A DNA stretch of 39,861 bases from Bacteroidales bacterium (GTDB lineage: Bacteria > Bacteroidota > Bacteroidia > Bacteroidales > UBA12170): contig JAQIBR010000268.1 of NCBI GenBank assembly GCA_027858955.1, positions 1-39,861 of the forward strand, written 5' to 3'. Below the pieces are notes generated by a model. That model was given only the letters and a program-made list of their open reading frames with translations. It did no database searches and was not told the DNA's origin. This document shows positions 34,799-39,861 of the stretch, in pieces (within the stretch, counting starts at the first letter, position 1; every line of letters starts with the position of its first letter). A program made the translations under genes and the position numbers.

Positions 34799-35890
34799 AT
34801 GAGATTTAGATCGGCATTTATTATCAATCTTCACAATTTATTCTTTCTTTTGGTTTTACTAAGCAATCAGGTAATTATTGCCCAGAATCAGCCATTGACT
34901 ATTGACTCTACATCGCTTCAAGAGCGAGAAATCAAAATAACAGGTGTTGGAGATATTATGCTGGGAACTACATATCCTTCTCGATCGTATTTACCACCAA
35001 ATGAAGATTGCAGCCCTTTATTGGCCGATGTTAAGTCATTTTTATTGGAAGCAGATATAAGTTTTGGAAACCTTGAAGGAGCACTAATAGATGGAGGCAA
35101 AATGTCTAAGAACTGTCAAGACACACTTAAATGTTATGCGTTTCGGATGCCCGAAAAATTTGCATCCTGTCTTTCCGAATCAGGTTTCGATATTCTATCA
35201 CTAGCTAATAACCATTCTGGAGATTTTGGTGATTTCGGGCGAAAACAAACCATGCACATTCTTGATTCATTAGAAATTGAACATGCAGGTTTGGAACTAA
35301 AACCCACTGCTGAATTCGTTAAAGATGGAGTTAAATATGGATTTATAGCATTCGCTCCAAATAAAGGCACCCTCGATTTATTAAATATCGATGAAGCAAC
35401 ACGAATGGTTAGAGACTTGGCGAATAGAAATGATATTGTAATCGTTTCTTTCCATGGTGGAGCAGAAGGTAAAGATTATCAGCACCTTCCAAAAGGCTCG
35501 GAAGAGTTCTATGGTGAAAAAAGAGGCAATCTTTACGAATTTGCTCATAAAATGGTTGATGCCGGTGCAGATATTATATTTGGTCATGGCCCACATGTTA
35601 CGCGTGCCATGGAAATATATAAAGACCGCTTTATCGCTTATAGCCTTGGAAATTTTAGTACTTATGCACGTTTTAACTTAAGCGGACCAAATGGAATAGC
35701 ACCCTTAGTACAATTAGTTACTAATCAAACAGGTAAATTTATTCGCGGTAAAATCATTCCTATTTATCAACCGAGTGCAGGAGGTGCGCATATAGATCCG
35801 CAAAAAAGAGTAATTGATGTGATTAATAAATTAAACATCAGTGATTTACCAGATAATATTTTAAAAATTGATGCAAACGGAAATTTTTAA
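34799..35890 (+). CDS. CapA-family (PGA_cap) exported protein
   Basis: A 363-aa protein with an N-terminal signal (about 1-29, ending IIAQ) and a CapA/PgsA metallophosphoesterase-like domain: GVGDIMLG, NLEGALIDGG, SLANNHSGDFG, VSFHGGAEG and IIFGHGPHVTRAME. The family is named after capsule poly-gamma-glutamate synthesis, but the many Bacteroidota homologues have no proven role. No other capsule gene is adjacent. The MITE lies just upstream. Confidence 0.88.
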   Translation: MRFRSAFIINLHNLFFLLVLLSNQVIIAQNQPLTIDSTSLQEREIKITGVGDIMLGTTYPSRSYLPPNEDCSPLLADVKSFLLEADISFGNLEGALIDGGKMSKNCQDTLKCYAFRMPEKFASCLSESGFDILSLANNHSGDFGDFGRKQTMHILDSLEIEHAGLELKPTAEFVKDGVKYGFIAFAPNKGTLDLLNIDEATRMVRDLANRNDIVIVSFHGGAEGKDYQHLPKGSEEFYGEKRGNLYEFAHKMVDAGADIIFGHGPHVTRAMEIYKDRFIAYSLGNFSTYARFNLSGPNGIAPLVQLVTNQTGKFIRGKIIPIYQPSAGGAHIDPQKRVIDVINKLNISDLPDNILKIDANGNF

Positions 35891-36045
35891 TCCTTTACCT
35901 CACTCTTTTAATTTATTAATTCTAAATTGTATATCATTACCTTAAATTTACTAAAGATTCTTAAAAAATATTTGACAACAATGATTGTGTGTGAAAAACC
36001 ACTTAAATTTCATAAATTTGTCGGCATTAAAGAATAAACCTTTCA

Positions 36046-36162
36046 ATGATTTTAATTCAAACTGCCGAACATTTTTCAGCTAAACAGTTATCAGATAACG
36101 AAATGAATTATTATCAAGCATATAGAATTTACACATCACATTCTAAAAAAGATAAAAATTAA
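36046..36162 (+). CDS. Possible 38-residue small protein
   Basis: A short ORF (MILIQTAEHFSAKQ...) preceded by a TAAATTTG -7 box at 36013-36020 and ending 10 nt before the DUF2723 ATG. It could be a small protein or leader peptide for the large gene. It has no signal peptide or recognised motif, so coding is uncertain. Confidence 0.3.
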   Translation: MILIQTAEHFSAKQLSDNEMNYYQAYRIYTSHSKKDKN

Positions 36163-36172
36163 AAGCTGTATT

Positions 36173-39100
36173 ATGTTTAAAAAAGTAAACAATATAATTG
36201 GATGGCTAATTTTCGCTATAGCAACCTTAGTTTATCTCTTAACAGTTGAACCATCTGCAGGATGGTGGGACGTTGGAGAATATATTGCAACCTCTTATAA
36301 ACTACAAGTTGGCCACCCACCTGGAGCCCCTATGTTTCAATTGATGGGTCGCTTTTTTAGTTTATTCGCTTTTGGCAATGTTGAAAATGTTGCATTGATG
36401 ATTAACATCATGTCTGTGTTTTCGAGCAGTTTTACTATTTTATTCCTTTTTTGGACTATAACCCGATTGGCAAGAAAATTAGTAGCTAATCCTGAAAATA
36501 ATCAAGCTTTATTCCCAATAATGGTTAGTGGCATTGTGGGTGCTTTAGCATATACATTCTCTGATTCGTTTTGGTTTTCGGCTGTAGAGGGCGAAGTGTA
36601 TGCTATGTCTTCTTTGTTCACAGCGATTGTCTTTTGGGCAATTTTAAAATGGGAAGAAGTTGCTGATAGCAATTATTCTTACAGATGGCTTATTCTAATT
36701 GCTTTTTTGATTGGATTATCTATTGGTGTTCACCTGCTTAACTTATTGGCGATTCCAGCGATAACTTATGTTGTATACTTTAAAAAATTCAAAAAAACTG
36801 ATTGGAAAGGTTTTGTTTTGGCTGGTTTGGTATCACTTTTTGTACTGTCATTTGTAATGTATTTCATCATTCCAATCACTGTAAAATTAGCTGGAGCCTT
36901 TGAGCTTTTCTTTATAAACGTGATTGGTCTACCTTTCAATACTGGAAGTATCTTATTTTTTATTAGTGTAATAGCAGTAATTGTCTGGGCCATTCGCTTT
37001 ACTCATAAGAAAAAACAACTTATTGCTCATATAGCCATATTAAGCACTACCTTTATTTTGATTGGTTATTCTTCGTTTTTAATTTTAGTTATTCGTGCTA
37101 ATGCCAACCCTCCTATTAATGAGAACGACCCAAAAGATGCCATCAGTATGCTCTCATATTTGTTACGTGAACAATATGGTACATGGCCACTTCTTTATGG
37201 TCAGTATTACAATGCCGATGTTGCTTCTTGGAATGATAAATCTCCGACCTATGTTAAAGATGAAGCAAAAGGGAAATATATAATCACAGATTCAGGTAAG
37301 GATTCGGCACCAATATATAATCCAAAATTATCCGGTTTATTTCCACGTATGTGGAGTAATCAAAAGCCTCAGCATATCGAAATGTATAAAAGTTACCAAA
37401 ACTCACGAGGCACTCCGGTAAAAATTACAGATAGAGATGGTAACGATAAAATTGTATATAAGCCATCATTCGGAGATAACCTACGCTTTTTCTTTAGTTA
37501 TCAAGTAGGACATATGTATTTCCGCTATTTTATGTGGAATTTTGCAGGCCGACAAAATGATATTGAATCACAGCCTAATATTCGCAATGGAAATTGGATT
37601 AGTGGTATTAATTTTATTGATTCATTACGATTGGGAAATCAAAATCACTTACCTATCCAAAGTCAGAATCCTGCAAACAATAAGTTTTATTTCTTACCTT
37701 TTATTCTTGGCCTCATTGGTTTGATTTATCAATTAAACAGAAATAACAAAGATTTTTGGGTGGTTCTATTATTGTTTATAATGACAGGTCTGGCGATTGT
37801 AGTTTACCTTAATAATACTCCGTACCAACCGCGCGAACGTGATTATGCCTATGCGGGATCTTTTTATGCTTTTGCTATATGGATTGGACTTGGTTTGCTT
37901 CCATTAATCAATCTTTTGAAAAATAAAATCGGATTGAAAGTATCGAGTATTATTGTAGGCTTAGCTACTCTGATTTTAGTTCCAGGATTAATGGCAAGTG
38001 AGGGGTGGGACGACCACAATCGTTCAGGAAAAACTACTGCACGTGATTTTGCATATAACTATTTATCCTCTTGCGAGCCCAATGCCGTTTTATTTGTGAA
38101 CGGTGATAATGATACTTTCCCTCTTTGGTATATTCAGGAAGTGGAAGGATTCCGAACCGATGTTCGCGTAGTGAATTATATGTTATCTTCAGGTTCTTGG
38201 TACGTGCATCAAATGGGGAGGAAATTATATGATTCGAAAAAAATACCTCTTAGCCTTACTCAGGATAAATACAATAATGGGATTAACGATTATGTTCCAA
38301 TTACTGAACGACTGGAAGGAACACATGAATTGAAAGCTGTTATCGATTTTATCAAAAGCGATCATCCTTCATCCAAAGTTAAAATGACCAGTGGTTCAGA
38401 TATAAACTATATGCCCACTCGTAATATTAAACTTGCTCTTGATAAAGCTAAATTGCTTAGCACTGGAACAGTATCGAAAGATAAAATTGATAAAGTCCCC
38501 GATAGTTTAACTTGGCGAGTAAGCGGAAGCTTTTTACAAAAAAACGATTTAATGCTTCTCGATTTTCTCTCATCTAATAATTGGGATCGCCCAATTTATT
38601 TTGCAAATCCATCCAGTGTTAAAAAGGTTCTTGGATTAGATGAATATATGCATCTCGAAGGATTTGTATATCGTTTACGACCATACAAAGCAGAAGGTTA
38701 TATGAAAAATATGGGCGGTATCGATGCAGATAAATCATTCGATTTATTAGTGAATAAGGCTAAATATGGTAATCTTGAAAAGGATGAAGTAAGTGTTGAT
38801 CGTGAAAGCTATCGCAATTCACGGATTCCCCAAAACAATCTTTTGCGGGTGGCAGAAGCACTTCTTGATCGTGCAGATATACTTGCGTTGGAAGATGCAA
38901 TAACTAATGCCGCTCAAATTGAAGAGCGTACAAATAAAGCTGTGCAAGCTTTAGATACTTATGTACATTATTTCCCAAACCATAAAATTCATTGGAATAT
39001 GTATATGTTGACTTATGCCGAAAATTATATGCGTGCAGGAGAAATGGACAAAGCCACCGATATTATTGATGCATTGTACATTTATTACATATCTGATTTA

Positions 39101-39268
39101 GATTATATAAACTCTCAACGACCTGTTTTCAGGGATTTATTGAGAAGCGACCAGCAAACGGCTTTAGGAGTATTACAGCGTATGGGTCAATATACTAAGA
39201 AATATGGACTGCAAGATTTGAGCGCAAAAATTGATAGTGCTTTTACTACACAAATAGAGTTCTATTAA
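36173..39268 (+). CDS. DUF2723 integral membrane protein
   Basis: A 1031-aa protein. About 12 hydrophobic segments fill the N-terminal 600 residues, with the DUF2723 signature LTVEPSAGWWDVGEYIATSY then GHPPGAPMF near residues 24-60. The C-terminal 400 residues are mostly soluble. DUF2723 is thought to be related to membrane glycosyltransferases of the GT-C (protein O-mannosyltransferase-like) type; the WDVGEYI acidic loop fits this, but the function here is unproven. It is common in Bacteroidota. Confidence 0.9.
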   Translation: MFKKVNNIIGWLIFAIATLVYLLTVEPSAGWWDVGEYIATSYKLQVGHPPGAPMFQLMGRFFSLFAFGNVENVALMINIMSVFSSSFTILFLFWTITRLARKLVANPENNQALFPIMVSGIVGALAYTFSDSFWFSAVEGEVYAMSSLFTAIVFWAILKWEEVADSNYSYRWLILIAFLIGLSIGVHLLNLLAIPAITYVVYFKKFKKTDWKGFVLAGLVSLFVLSFVMYFIIPITVKLAGAFELFFINVIGLPFNTGSILFFISVIAVIVWAIRFTHKKKQLIAHIAILSTTFILIGYSSFLILVIRANANPPINENDPKDAISMLSYLLREQYGTWPLLYGQYYNADVASWNDKSPTYVKDEAKGKYIITDSGKDSAPIYNPKLSGLFPRMWSNQKPQHIEMYKSYQNSRGTPVKITDRDGNDKIVYKPSFGDNLRFFFSYQVGHMYFRYFMWNFAGRQNDIESQPNIRNGNWISGINFIDSLRLGNQNHLPIQSQNPANNKFYFLPFILGLIGLIYQLNRNNKDFWVVLLLFIMTGLAIVVYLNNTPYQPRERDYAYAGSFYAFAIWIGLGLLPLINLLKNKIGLKVSSIIVGLATLILVPGLMASEGWDDHNRSGKTTARDFAYNYLSSCEPNAVLFVNGDNDTFPLWYIQEVEGFRTDVRVVNYMLSSGSWYVHQMGRKLYDSKKIPLSLTQDKYNNGINDYVPITERLEGTHELKAVIDFIKSDHPSSKVKMTSGSDINYMPTRNIKLALDKAKLLSTGTVSKDKIDKVPDSLTWRVSGSFLQKNDLMLLDFLSSNNWDRPIYFANPSSVKKVLGLDEYMHLEGFVYRLRPYKAEGYMKNMGGIDADKSFDLLVNKAKYGNLEKDEVSVDRESYRNSRIPQNNLLRVAEALLDRADILALEDAITNAAQIEERTNKAVQALDTYVHYFPNHKIHWNMYMLTYAENYMRAGEMDKATDIIDALYIYYISDLDYINSQRPVFRDLLRSDQQTALGVLQRMGQYTKKYGLQDLSAKIDSAFTTQIEFY

Positions 39269-39308
39269 TAATTAGCATTGTAAAGGCCTTAGTCCAGACA
39301 AAATATCA

Positions 39309-39347
39309 ATCCCCAAAGGTGTAAAATACTTTTTGGGGATTTTGTTT
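39309..39347 (+). terminator. Terminator after the DUF2723 gene
   Basis: ATCCCCAAA (39309-39317) pairs with TTTGGGGAT (39332-39340), followed by TTTGTTT. Confidence 0.75.
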
Positions 39348-39500
39348 ATCTGATGTTTTATTGCAAATATTCTTTGTTTCTCAATTCGATAAAATGTCAT
39401 TATTTATTGATAATTAAGTAGTTGATATAGCATACAAATTTATATAATATTATTCTCAATTTATTTATTCATAAACTCTTTTTTCTTCCAATAAACTTTC

Positions 39501-39508
39501 TACTTTTG
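39501..39508 (+). promoter_or_regulatory. Upstream rRNA promoter (-7 box)
   Basis: TACTTTTG matches the Bacteroidota -7 box about 280 nt before 16S rRNA. No -33 TTTG stands out. Confidence 0.45.
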
Positions 39509-39602
39509 CACTCGCTTTTGGAGGGGTATTATCTCTGATATTGGTTTAAAAAGTACCTTGAGAATAAGTTTTCAATTTTTATCAAACTTTCTTCAAAAAG
39601 AG

Positions 39603-39632
39603 TTTGTAGAAAAGGAAAAGTTATTATCTTTG
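39603..39632 (+). promoter_or_regulatory. Main rRNA operon promoter
   Basis: TTTG (39603-39606), 18-nt gap, TATCTTTG (39625-39632). It lies about 150 nt before 16S rRNA and agrees with the Bacteroidota -33/-7 consensus. The stretch from 39633 to 39783 is the untranslated rRNA leader. Confidence 0.7.
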
Positions 39633-39783
39633 CAGCCCTTTAACGGGGGATACAAAAAGAAGTTCATAGAAAGATTGAAAATATACTTAAAGTAAATGTA
39701 GAGCAAAATATCCTGAGATGTTTTTTTATTAGGGACATTTCAAGTCAAGTCAGGACAAAAGAGACAAAACAAACTTAATTTTT

Positions 39784-39861
39784 TACAATGAAGAGTTTGA
39801 TCCTGGCTCAGGATGAACGCTAGCGGCAGGCCTAACACATGCAAGTCGAGGGGCAGCACGT
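39784..39861 (+). rRNA. rrs: 16S ribosomal RNA, 5' end (runs off the window)
   Basis: The conserved 16S start AAGAGTTTGATCCTGGCTCA lies at 39791-39810, followed by GGATGAACGCTAGCGGCAGG and CCTAACACATGCAAGTCGAG, the Bacteroidota form of this region. Only about 78 nt are inside the window; the exact first base is approximate. Confidence 0.98.

Overview
The window comes from a Bacteroidota chromosome, most likely class Bacteroidia. It is AT-rich. Most genes are preceded by the Bacteroidota-type -7 box TAnnTTTG, sometimes with a TTTG at -33. It also carries a TonB-dependent receptor/lipoprotein pair, a DUF2723 protein, an ECF sigma / DUF5056-like / DUF6249 cluster, and a 16S rRNA gene starting at the right edge.

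Layout. (1) 1-1.7 kb: tandem terminal repeats resembling an IS21-family end, touching the stop codon of a BglII-like restriction endonuclease that overlaps its beta-class DNA methyltransferase. (2) 1.8-15.1 kb is mostly conserved core: pyrF-prfA, a large exported protein, gmhA-gmhB (heptose synthesis), a sodium:solute symporter, an XRE regulator with a broken membrane-protein partner, a prohibitin-like protein, HMG-CoA lyase, smpB, an MFS exporter, and a glycosyltransferase/epimerase pair. (3) 15.1-24.7 kb is accessory DNA. Small, mostly single genes on the + strand (lipoprotein, methyltransferase, DUF4287/DUF5655, small membrane protein, duplicated His-rich lipoprotein, kelch protein) alternate with at least three families of non-coding repeats. 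It also holds two identical CRISPR-like 31-bp repeats, an ECF sigma gene with an in-frame TAG, and a DinD/BRO-like gene fragment. It stops at the 3' end of tRNA-His. (4) 24.7-39.3 kb returns to core: valS, TonB receptor plus lipoprotein, nucleotide pyrophosphatase/phosphodiesterase, M23 peptidase, CapA-like protein and DUF2723 protein. (5) 39.3-39.9 kb: a terminator, two rRNA promoters and the 5' end of 16S rRNA.

How genes work together. MTase and REase form a type II restriction-modification pair. GmhA and GmhB catalyse two steps of ADP-heptose formation. DUF6249, sigma and the DUF5056-like protein form one operon that is probably broken in its sigma gene. The TonB receptor and the downstream lipoprotein probably form an outer-membrane uptake pair. 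No complete transposase, integrase or cas gene is present, so the repeat-rich region looks like non-autonomous or decayed mobile DNA.

The best candidates for something new are the R1/R2 repeat families between single genes, the eight-histidine duplicated lipoprotein, the amber-interrupted sigma factor, the MITE-disrupted membrane gene, and the CRISPR-like repeat pair.
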